Positions 1-5,507 of a stretch of 7,809 nt of DNA are shown here, piece by piece (the stretch's first letter is position 1; every line of letters starts with the position of its first letter). The notes under the pieces are model-generated. The model made no database searches and was not told the DNA's origin. It was given only the letters and a program-made list of their open reading frames with translations. The position numbers were made by a program, and so were the translations under genes. Source of the stretch: Candidatus Zixiibacteriota bacterium (GTDB lineage: Bacteria; Zixibacteria; MSB-5A5; UBA10806); the NCBI GenBank assembly GCA_003520965.1, contig DOTU01000294.1:1-7809 (forward strand), in the 5' to 3' direction.

Positions 1-2
1 CG

Positions 3-1223
3 AGTTTTCATCTACTGATAAGCGATATGAAGCTTCCCGGCAAAAGTGGAATCGAGCTTTTACAGGAGGCAAAAAAACTATACCCGGGGCTACCGCTTGT
101 TTTTATAACCGCCTTTGGAACAATTGAGAAAGCGGTCGAGGCGATGAAATTAGGGGCGTTCGACTATATCACTAAACCATTTGACCGCGATGAGTTTCTG
201 CTAACAATCGAAAAGGCCCTTGAGTTTCAGCGTCTCAAAGAAGAGAATCAGAAGCTTCGAAGCGAACTAAGCGGCCATGATATCTTTTCGGATATTATTG
301 GCAGTTCCCACGCCATGCAGGATATATTCGCGACCATTAAAAAGGTAGCCGCTACCGACGCTACAGTCCTCATTTATGGCGAGTCCGGCACCGGAAAAGA
401 GCTCGTTGCCAAGGCTATCCATCGCTCCGGCGATCGCTGCCAAAAAGAGCTGGTAACCGTGAACTGCGCCGCAATCCCCAAAGACCTTCTGGAAAGCGAG
501 TTATTCGGATATGTAAGCGGAGCCTTTACGGGAGCGATCAAAGATAAGATCGGTAAGTTTGTTTTAGCCGACGGCGGTACGATATTCTTAGATGAGATCG
601 GCGATCTTCATCCTGAGCTGCAATCAAAGATTCTCCGCGTTTTGCAGGAGAGGGTGGTTGAGCCACTCGGTACGAATAAAACGATTGCTGTTGATATCAG
701 GGTAATTGCGGCCACCAATCAGGATCTGGCCAGCAGGGTTCGGGATGGGTTATTTCGAGAAGATCTTTTTTACAGGCTGAATGTGATTCCAATTTTTATC
801 CCTCCTCTACGTGAGCGGCTCGAGGATATTCCGCTGCTGGTGGATCATTTCATTCATAAGTTTGAGGGGAATACGGAGATAAATATCGAACGCAGAGCCC
901 TTGAAATATTAACCCGATACGGTTGGCCGGGAAATATTAGAGAGCTGCAAAATATCATAAAAAGAGTAATCATTTTCACTGAAGATAAAATAATCAAAGC
1001 AAGCGATTTGCCATCAGAAATAACTAAGGGCGAGAACGAAAGCAATGGGACTATCACCTATCAGGATAGTCAATCTGCCTTGAGTTCGTCGGAAATCAAG
1101 TTGATTACGGATGCCTTGCGAAACGCAGGCTGGAACCAGAGTAAGGCGGCTGCCCGGCTGGGAATCCCCAGGCATGTGCTCATTTACAGGATGAAGAAAT
1201 ATAATATTAAAGAACAAGAATAG
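3..1223 (+). CDS. NtrC-family sigma-54-dependent response regulator (5' end outside window)
   Basis: Cytoplasmic two-component regulator that, when phosphorylated by a partner histidine kinase, hydrolyses ATP to open sigma-54 RNA polymerase promoters. The frame is open from position 3, and the ATG at 27 is not the start: the codon just before it (24-26) is the Asp of 'LLISDMKLPG', the usual receiver phosphoacceptor, so roughly 50 N-terminal residues are missing. The receiver ends with the conserved Lys of 'YITKPF' (174-176), followed by a charged linker helix. The AAA+ domain has Walker A GESGTGKE (378-401), the sigma-54 contact loop GAFTGA (519-536), Walker B 'GTIFLDE', a sensor 'RVIAATNQDL' and an arginine finger in 'FREDLFYRLNV'. 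A Fis-type helix-turn-helix ('QSKAAARLGIPRHVLIYRM') closes the protein. All catalytic motifs are intact. Target and partner kinase cannot be told from the window. The gene converges on the peroxiredoxin gene with 61 bp between stops and no clear terminator hairpin. Confidence 0.96.
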   Translation, partial: SFHLLISDMKLPGKSGIELLQEAKKLYPGLPLVFITAFGTIEKAVEAMKLGAFDYITKPFDRDEFLLTIEKALEFQRLKEENQKLRSELSGHDIFSDIIGSSHAMQDIFATIKKVAATDATVLIYGESGTGKELVAKAIHRSGDRCQKELVTVNCAAIPKDLLESELFGYVSGAFTGAIKDKIGKFVLADGGTIFLDEIGDLHPELQSKILRVLQERVVEPLGTNKTIAVDIRVIAATNQDLASRVRDGLFREDLFYRLNVIPIFIPPLRERLEDIPLLVDHFIHKFEGNTEINIERRALEILTRYGWPGNIRELQNIIKRVIIFTEDKIIKASDLPSEITKGENESNGTITYQDSQSALSSSEIKLITDALRNAGWNQSKAAARLGIPRHVLIYRMKKYNIKEQE

Positions 1224-1284
1224 GCCGCCAAGATCTTAGCTCTATATCATTTTAAGTTGCTCAGTATACCTAATCGCAAAAATA

Positions 1285-1815
1285 CTATTTATTTCCAAGT
1301 GCTTTTTTCAGGGCGTTGAAATCGTTATCATCCTTTACTGAATAATTGTAATTGATATATTCAAATTTCCCCGATGGTCCAACGACGAATACGGATCGCT
1401 TAAACATGCCTCGTTGATCATCATAGACTCCCATTGTGATTCCAAGCTTGTGAGTCTGATCGGAGAGAAGTTTGAAATTGAGGTTTTCGTCATTAGCCCA
1501 GTGAAAATGGCTGAATGGGCTGTCAACCGAAACTCCCATTACTATCAAATTGAGATTGTCGAAATCGGTCATAGCATCGCGGAAACTGCACACTTCTTTG
1601 GTACATCCCCCCGACCAATCGGCGGGGTAGAACGCCAGTAGATATCGTTTGCCGATCAAATCCTTAGAGCCGATACCATCAAATATGATGGTATCTTTTG
1701 TGGCATAGGGTAATTTATATTCAGGCGCCTGGTCGCCCACTTTGTACTGAGCGGATACCGTGCTGCCGGAAATTAGAATTATCGACGCCAGTATTGACAA
1801 CGAAATTGATTTCAT
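1285..1815 (-). CDS. Exported PrxQ/BCP-like peroxiredoxin (AhpC/TSA family)
   Basis: Thiol peroxidase of 176 residues, predicted to reduce hydrogen peroxide or organic hydroperoxides outside the cytoplasm. Residues 1-22 are a signal peptide (Lys2, a hydrophobic stretch, then 'TVSA' before Gln23). The mature part has the thioredoxin fold hallmark 'FYPADWSGGC', which fits the peroxiredoxin pattern P-x3-T/S-x2-C with Pro64, Ser68 and peroxidatic Cys71. A second Cys at 76 (C-x4-C) is where PrxQ/BCP proteins keep the resolving cysteine, so an atypical 2-Cys mechanism is inferred. The 'SVDSPFSHFHWANDENLNFKLLSDQ' region matches the family core in style. The start is supported by AAGGAG at 1821-1826 (as + coordinates), five bases from the ATG. 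A TATAAT at 1832-1837 (-) lies just upstream, but with no convincing -35 box and almost no leader, so I do not call it a promoter. Most family members are cytoplasmic; the export signal is the notable point. The electron donor is unknown. Confidence 0.9.
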   Translation of the reverse strand: MKSISLSILASIILISGSTVSAQYKVGDQAPEYKLPYATKDTIIFDGIGSKDLIGKRYLLAFYPADWSGGCTKEVCSFRDAMTDFDNLNLIVMGVSVDSPFSHFHWANDENLNFKLLSDQTHKLGITMGVYDDQRGMFKRSVFVVGPSGKFEYINYNYSVKDDNDFNALKKALGNK

Positions 1816-1945
1816 AGTATCTCCTTGGAAAATTATAATTCCCTAAGCCCTAAACACTTCTTTATAAAAAGCAGTTCCGTACTATGAATTAGCCTATCCA
1901 TATTTCACACTGATATAATAATACAATCATCCCGGAAAAAAGCAG
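1816..1945. other. Non-coding region upstream of the peroxiredoxin gene
   Basis: An A+T-rich stretch between the peroxiredoxin start and the structured element. It contains the peroxiredoxin Shine-Dalgarno and presumably its promoter, but I cannot settle on one pair of boxes. No open frame here looks coding. On the minus strand a run of six T (1936-1941) lies four or five bases beyond the outer stem of the structured element. Confidence 0.5.
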
Positions 1946-2104
1946 GCCTTGCGGGTTCCGCTCGTCCCGTTGGACGCAAAATCCGAACAGAAAAGTTATG
2001 CCTCAGGGTAAGGTATAGGTTCAGCCATCTCTTGAGGCATAACTCTCAATAATTCCGGATTTTTACTTTCGACCCCTTGGGTCGAAAGGCGGAACCCGCA
2101 AGGC
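1946..2104. repeat. 159-bp nested palindrome with cloverleaf (four-way junction) fold
   Basis: Five helices can be read directly. P1, the outer stem: 16 perfect base pairs, 1946-1961 (gccttgcgggttccgc) with 2089-2104. P2: five pairs, 1963-1967 with 1972-1976, loop cgtt. P3: eight pairs, 1978-1985 with 2056-2063. P4, stacked beyond an internal loop: twelve perfect pairs, 1994-2005 with 2033-2044, extendable by one wobble and one G-C, with a 23-base terminal loop (2008-2030). P5: ten perfect pairs, 2066-2075 with 2079-2088, loop ctt. P1, P2, P3 and P5 meet with only 0 to 2 unpaired bases between them, so the junction is compact. The element lies 37 bp past the stop of the MBL gene and 130 bp before the peroxiredoxin start, both on the minus strand, so the minus strand is the likelier transcript. 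It could be a mobile non-autonomous element (MITE or REP-like), a structured RNA, or a complex 3' end. I recognise no known family and see no target-site duplication or ORF inside. Confidence 0.8.
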
Positions 2105-2141
2105 TGGATTATAACGATGTGGATAATCGAAAGTACTGAAG

Positions 2142-4241
2142 TTATCTCGCCATTGGCGCAATACGGGTGTATCTACTATAGACAGGCGATCTTCTGATAG
2201 TAAATACCGCGTGCGAAGAGCCGTAACCTATGTTGCCATGGCCATCCATACAGGCAGCACGAATTAAGGTTTGTCTCGATGGAGTATCGGGAATAGTCCA
2301 CGAATAGAAACCGGGATTGGTATGGGTGAATGGGAAGATTACTCGCCAATTAGCGCCGGTATCGATAGAATATTGAAGCGAAACTGAATCGACCCCGCTT
2401 GTATCGGTAGCGGTCCAGAAAATGTAACGAGATGAGCCGACCGACCAAATCTCACCGCCATCGGGGATAATGATATCGACTATCGGTCCCTGGTTGTCGC
2501 GATAAGTGATATTAAAATTCGTATCAGAGAAATCTGTATCCGGATGCTGAACATCATCCCACACGATCACTCTAACTTTACAATTATTCGCCTGAATATT
2601 CGGAATTGTCCAGGGATAGATCTGGGGATTACCTTCGGATCGAGACAGGATTGTATTCCAGCTTGTACCATTGTTGGTAGTAAAGCTCAGCGAGTAGGAA
2701 GCGATACCGACATTATCTGTAGCCTGCCATCGGATAGTATCGATATCGTTTGAATACCAGACCTCTCCCCCGTTAGGCGAATTGAGAGTAACGGAGGGCG
2801 CAATGCTATCCTGAGACGCTATAATTGAGAAGAGGCCGTTGGAATTATCGACGGCAGTGTTATTAGAAGCATCCCAAACACTAACTTTTACCAGGCAATT
2901 GGGGGATGTGGTTAAAGGAAGGCTCCAGGCGTAGGAGCTGAGATTGCCATCGGTACGTGTCAGAATACTATTCCAATTGCCGCCGGAATCGGTTGAGTAT
3001 TCAAGGGCATAAGATGCGATGCCAACCGAATCGAAAGCGTTCCAGGTAATAATATGCCAGCTTCCGGCAGTCCACTGTTCACCGCCATTGGGAGAAATGA
3101 CTGTAACCGTGGGCGGGACAATATCCGGGGGAACACCATCAAAGGGGATTGTCAGCGGAAGTCCGATAGCCGCGCGCTCGTCGGGGCCCTCGGTAACCTG
3201 GCCATTAGCGCTAACGGTATAATTAGCAACACCGGAAGTGACGATTTTAATATCGCCAACGCAGTACCCTGCGTAGCTTGTAAGATTTCCGGCCGGATAA
3301 CCTTCCTCGTTTTGCAAAACGATGGCTGGATCAGCGTTAACACAATAAACATTGGATAATAAAACATTAACAACATCAAAACGGGGAAACATATAATCAG
3401 CAGATTGTCCCGAACCGGTAGCAATGCAGGCAATTTTGGGAGTCAGAAGGTTCATATAATCTGAGTTTGTGGAGCTTTCACTGCCGTGATGGTTGACATG
3501 CAAAACTTCAAGACCATCAGCGGAAAGCAGCGGATGCTCTCCCCCTGGCATGATTGCCTGAGCTAGATTGGTTTCAACATTAACTTGCGAGGTTGTACGG
3601 TGAGTACAGGCATTATCTCCCTCGCCACCGCCTAAGTCCCCTGCGAAAAGATATTCAAAACGGCCATATTTTATCAAAACCCCGATTGAACGATCGTTTT
3701 CATCGTCATGAGAACCGGGCACATAGCCATGCCCGATAACATAGCCATTACTGCAAACAATTGTAGCGGTGGCGCTTTCGCCAAGCGGGATAACTGCCCC
3801 CAAAGGTATCGCATTGATGGGGCCGGGAGAATGGTTTATGGCAGCCGCCCGAAAAGCGGAAACGTACGTATTACTATAATCACTTCCGTTAAAATAGACT
3901 GCATTCGAAACATTATAGCCACTATTCATAACTTCGGTAAGACCGGCAATATGATCCGAATGAAGATGGCTGGAGAGGATATAGGTAAGGCTATCAGCCG
4001 CCATCAGGCCGATAGATTGCATATAGGGAACAACCTGCGCAGTTCCCATCCCTTGTCGGCCACCATCCATTAGCATACGAGTACCATCAGGGCCAATTAC
4101 CAACACAGAAGTCCCCCAGCCAACATTGATATAATGAATCTCCAGAAGACCAGAGGGTGTAAATGCCCAAGTCAGGCTAGAAGTCAATGTCAGCCAGAGA
4201 AGAATAAGGAAACTAAAAAAGGTTTTTTTCATGCCACACAT
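2142..4241 (-). CDS. Secreted ComEC-like metallo-beta-lactamase-fold protein with three Ig-like repeats
   Basis: Predicted extracytoplasmic metal-dependent hydrolase joined to adhesive-type domains. Three in-frame ATGs are possible (4271, 4241, 4232), none with a clear Shine-Dalgarno. I chose 4241 because it follows an A-rich stretch and leaves a normal signal peptide (MCGMKK, a hydrophobic core, then 'LTWA'); the 4271 start would add ten residues. Numbering from 4271, the MBL domain spans about 44-345, with metal motif HLHSDH (102-107), 'LFAGDLGG' (Asp212) and 'NHHGSESS' (261-262). This order is that of the C-terminal MBL domain of ComEC/Rec2 and related secreted hydrolases, but the ComEC membrane channel is absent, so this is not the DNA-uptake protein. 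Three repeats of about 100 residues follow (about 387-484, 492-590, 596-692), each opening with S/I-P-N/D-G-G-E-x-W and carrying 'ITW', 'YS.D.G..W' and 'Y.W..P' blocks. A 17-residue tail follows, with no sorting domain recognised. Substrate unknown: phosphodiester or beta-lactam-like bonds are both possible. Confidence 0.88.
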   Translation of the reverse strand: MCGMKKTFFSFLILLWLTLTSSLTWAFTPSGLLEIHYINVGWGTSVLVIGPDGTRMLMDGGRQGMGTAQVVPYMQSIGLMAADSLTYILSSHLHSDHIAGLTEVMNSGYNVSNAVYFNGSDYSNTYVSAFRAAAINHSPGPINAIPLGAVIPLGESATATIVCSNGYVIGHGYVPGSHDDENDRSIGVLIKYGRFEYLFAGDLGGGEGDNACTHRTTSQVNVETNLAQAIMPGGEHPLLSADGLEVLHVNHHGSESSTNSDYMNLLTPKIACIATGSGQSADYMFPRFDVVNVLLSNVYCVNADPAIVLQNEEGYPAGNLTSYAGYCVGDIKIVTSGVANYTVSANGQVTEGPDERAAIGLPLTIPFDGVPPDIVPPTVTVISPNGGEQWTAGSWHIITWNAFDSVGIASYALEYSTDSGGNWNSILTRTDGNLSSYAWSLPLTTSPNCLVKVSVWDASNNTAVDNSNGLFSIIASQDSIAPSVTLNSPNGGEVWYSNDIDTIRWQATDNVGIASYSLSFTTNNGTSWNTILSRSEGNPQIYPWTIPNIQANNCKVRVIVWDDVQHPDTDFSDTNFNITYRDNQGPIVDIIIPDGGEIWSVGSSRYIFWTATDTSGVDSVSLQYSIDTGANWRVIFPFTHTNPGFYSWTIPDTPSRQTLIRAACMDGHGNIGYGSSHAVFTIRRSPVYSRYTRIAPMAR
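2196..3113 (-). repeat. Three tandem Ig-like repeats within the MBL protein
   Basis: Three diverged copies at about 2820-3113, 2502-2798 and 2196-2486, with a period of roughly 105 residues measured between the 'PNGGEQW', 'PNGGEVW' and 'PDGGEIW' motifs. The copies agree at the protein level in order of blocks: G-G-E-x-W, I-x-W, A/T-D-x-x-G-I/V-x-S/D, a 'TD/NN.G..W' block and 'Y.W..P'. They resemble the Ig-like modules that decorate secreted proteins in FCB-group and related bacteria, and are usually taken as spacers or surface-binding parts. No long identical DNA stretch was seen between them, so they are old duplications. Confidence 0.8.
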
Positions 4242-4297
4242 CTTGTTTTTCAGTTGAAGCGAAATTGCCATCGTTACTGCACGACGTATTTGGTCCT

Positions 4298-4325
4298 AAT
4301 ATATCTTCGCTGGAGCAACAATCAA
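4298..4325 (-). promoter_or_regulatory. Candidate sigma-70-type promoter for the MBL gene
   Basis: On the minus strand TTGATT (4320-4325) and TATATT (4298-4303) are separated by 16 bases. The -10 box matches the consensus at five of six positions and the -35 box at four. Transcription would begin near 4291, giving leaders of about 20, 50 or 60 bases to the three possible starts of the MBL gene. Spacing and position fit, but A+T-rich intergenic DNA often yields such pairs by chance. Confidence 0.45.
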
Positions 4326-4462
4326 GGGAAATATCGGCGTTGGTTATCCAGCGTAAATGACAGATATAGTTAATCTTGAGCATTGGATTTGACCATTAGG
4401 TGAGGGAAATAACCCATACAGGATCGTGTCATACTGCCATATAAACCCCGATTAAACCAATA

Positions 4463-4518
4463 TTGTTTCACACCGCAACCAATTATATATCAATAAGTTA
4501 TATATGGCTGTGAAACAA
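4463..4518. promoter_or_regulatory. 10-bp perfect inverted repeat, possible regulator binding site
   Basis: TTGTTTCACA (4463-4472) is repeated in reverse complement as TGTGAAACAA (4509-4518), with 36 bases between. Inside lie two direct copies of TTATATAT (4483-4490 and 4498-4505). The half-sites are about 46 bp apart centre to centre, four to five helical turns, which would suit two protein dimers or a looped complex. The block lies in the divergent intergenic region, 22 bp before a sigma-54-like promoter, where enhancer sites for NtrC-type activators are often found. TTTCACAC also occurs once at 1903-1910, near the peroxiredoxin gene. Which protein binds is unknown. Confidence 0.5.
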
Positions 4519-4540
4519 CGTTTCCAACTCATGAATAAAC

Positions 4541-4555
4541 GGCACAAGCTTTGTA
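4541..4555 (+). promoter_or_regulatory. Candidate sigma-54 (-24/-12) promoter
   Basis: GGCAC (4541-4545), five bases, then TTGTA (4551-4555). The consensus is TGGCAC-N5-TTGCA, so the spacing is exact and the -24 element is nearly complete, with C instead of T before GG. The weak point is the -12 box, which reads GT where GC is almost invariant. Transcription would start near 4566, just ahead of the 72-residue ORF. The intact sigma-54 activator at 3-1223 shows that such promoters operate in this genome, but does not show that it acts here. Confidence 0.3.
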
Positions 4556-4562
4556 TTAGATA

Positions 4563-4587
4563 CCCCCGGTGATACTAAGCAAGGGGG
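4563..4587 (+). promoter_or_regulatory. Short hairpin that could cover the ribosome binding site
   Basis: Five C (4563-4567) can pair with five G (4583-4587) across a 15-base loop. The G run is the only Shine-Dalgarno-like sequence for the ORF starting at 4589, 4592 or 4598, so pairing would hide it. If transcription starts near 4566 as the sigma-54-like site predicts, most of the C arm would be left out of the RNA and the site would stay open. Confidence 0.25.
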
Positions 4588-4588
4588 A

Positions 4589-4807
4589 ATGATGAGAATG
4601 AAATTCACGCTAAATATGGAAAATCTTGACGTCAACGGCAATTCAATTGATTCCATGATACTGGACTGGATCGACGAGGTAAGTCAAGAGCAGGTGTTGG
4701 AGATGTCTCATCAATGGATCTCATCCCAAACATTTTTGACCGAGAGGATGATTGGTCTGCATAAAGTGGGCGAATCAAGCCTGACAATTGAACCAGTAGG
4801 AGAATAA
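4589..4807 (+). CDS. Small hypothetical protein (about 69-72 residues)
   Basis: I do not recognise this protein. It is acidic, lacks cysteine, and has no signal peptide or membrane segment. It opens with an alternating stretch 'MKFTLNMENLDV', has a probable helical middle ('DSMILDWIDEVSQEQVLEMSHQWI', with Trp27 and Trp43), and ends 'SSLTIEPVGE', which looks like a beta strand. Three ATGs compete: 4589 (one base after the AAGGGGGA Shine-Dalgarno, too close), 4592 (four bases after the G run) and 4598 (ten bases after). The last two are likelier. It precedes the lipoprotein gene by 53 bp on the same strand with no terminator between them, so they may share a transcript. The antisense frame at 4632-5066 overlaps it but has no ribosome site or family resemblance. 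A cytoplasmic accessory or regulatory role is possible but unsupported. Confidence 0.6.
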   Translation: MMRMKFTLNMENLDVNGNSIDSMILDWIDEVSQEQVLEMSHQWISSQTFLTERMIGLHKVGESSLTIEPVGE

Positions 4808-4860
4808 AGATACGATAGTTTTTTGGATAATTTAAACAACCAATTAAAAGGAGAGGACAA

Positions 4861-5304
4861 ATGAGTATGAAATCTATTCTGGCGCTTGGCGCAATCGCAA
4901 TCCTGATTATCGCTGTCGGATGTTCCAACGGAGGACGCACCACAGCTCCAGGAAACAATGTTGAAAGCCTAAACCTTCCAAATGGCAATGATGTCAATCG
5001 TTTTGACGGTCCAGCAACCGTTTCTGAGGCAATTACGGATAATTTGAATAACAGCTTTGTCGGCACATATCATATTGAATCCTTAAATTGCAGAAGCCTG
5101 GAGATCGACAAGTACACAAGGGTCGAGCTGCAATTCCAAGTCGAACCTAATACACCGCTGGTAAATGGGATGGTTCTCAGGGTTTGGGGCAGCTTGATTC
5201 AGGGCCCGGGGACACGTTGCTCTTATTCAAAGTACCTCGTAGTAAACAGCTATAAGGTTCTCAGTACCCCTATCCATACAGGCGCACCGAACGCAATTGA
5301 TTAA
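4861..5304 (+). CDS. Hypothetical lipoprotein
   Basis: A 147-residue protein predicted to be lipid-anchored. Residues 1-20 are a short lipoprotein signal peptide with Lys4 and a hydrophobic core; 'IIAVGC' gives the lipobox and lipidated Cys21 (Ala at -3 is acceptable but not ideal). Residues 22-50 are a flexible, Gly/Asn-rich tether. From about residue 66 ('FVGTYHIESLNC') to 134 ('YLVVNSYKVL') alternating polar and hydrophobic residues suggest a small beta barrel, perhaps OB-like, with Cys77 and Cys120 able to form a disulfide. That fold is my inference; I recognise no family. The start is well supported by AAAGGAG at 4847-4853, seven bases from the ATG, the best ribosome site on this strand. 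It is the last gene before the terminator at 5365. Confidence 0.82.
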   Translation: MSMKSILALGAIAILIIAVGCSNGGRTTAPGNNVESLNLPNGNDVNRFDGPATVSEAITDNLNNSFVGTYHIESLNCRSLEIDKYTRVELQFQVEPNTPLVNGMVLRVWGSLIQGPGTRCSYSKYLVVNSYKVLSTPIHTGAPNAID

Positions 5305-5364
5305 TTTAATTTGAGATGTCGGGGGATCTAAGGCCAAAGCGCTCCCGGCAGCATAACCTCAAAC

Positions 5365-5391
5365 AGACCGGCAATAATTGCCGGTCTTTTT
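5365..5391 (+). terminator. Strong rho-independent terminator
   Basis: Ten perfect pairs (agaccggcaa, 5365-5374, with 5378-5387), a three-base loop taa, and a T run to 5391 followed by attt. It lies 60 bp past the lipoprotein stop and closes that transcription unit. The complement has only a weak T tract, so it should act mainly on the plus strand. Confidence 0.9.
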
Positions 5392-5507
5392 ATTTGGGGA
5401 GAATAATAAGATTTTTCATTGTTTGCTAATAATGCCACTAGCGTCGAGAGGTCGTCCCAATCAAGATAGGAACATACCCTTAATGCATAAAAAAAGATTC
5501 AGTCGAT

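Noticed and set aside
27..29. ATG at 27 as the start of the response regulator.
   Set aside because: The phosphoacceptor Asp codon lies immediately upstream in the same open frame, so the gene begins before the window.
1832..1837. Perfect TATAAT on the minus strand as the peroxiredoxin promoter.
   Set aside because: No -35 match at 16-18 bases, and the start site would fall inside the Shine-Dalgarno.
1994..2044. P4 stem (gttatgcctca / tgaggcataac) looks a little like an integron attC site.
   Set aside because: The ends do not fit GTTRRRY/RYYYAAC, the stem has no extrahelical bases as attC needs, and no integrase or cassette array is present.
1946..2104. Cloverleaf shape suggests a tRNA or tmRNA-like gene.
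   Set aside because: It is twice tRNA length, the arms have the wrong sizes, and there is no T-loop or anticodon arm with conserved bases.
1930..2120. Target-site duplication flanking the palindrome, as expected for a MITE.
   Set aside because: Flanks read ...aaaaaagcag and tggattataa...; no direct repeat of useful length is present. This does not exclude an element that makes no duplication.
3708..4073. 121-residue plus-strand frame inside the MBL gene.
   Set aside because: It is antisense to conserved MBL motifs and shows no protein family features of its own.
4632..5066. 144-residue minus-strand frame overlapping the small ORF and the lipoprotein gene.
   Set aside because: No ribosome site, no recognisable domain, and antisense to a gene with a clear signal peptide and Shine-Dalgarno.
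5480..5507. T run on the minus strand right after rtcB, as a terminator.
   Set aside because: The preceding sequence offers only about three base pairs, and the gatt copies are direct rather than inverted repeats.
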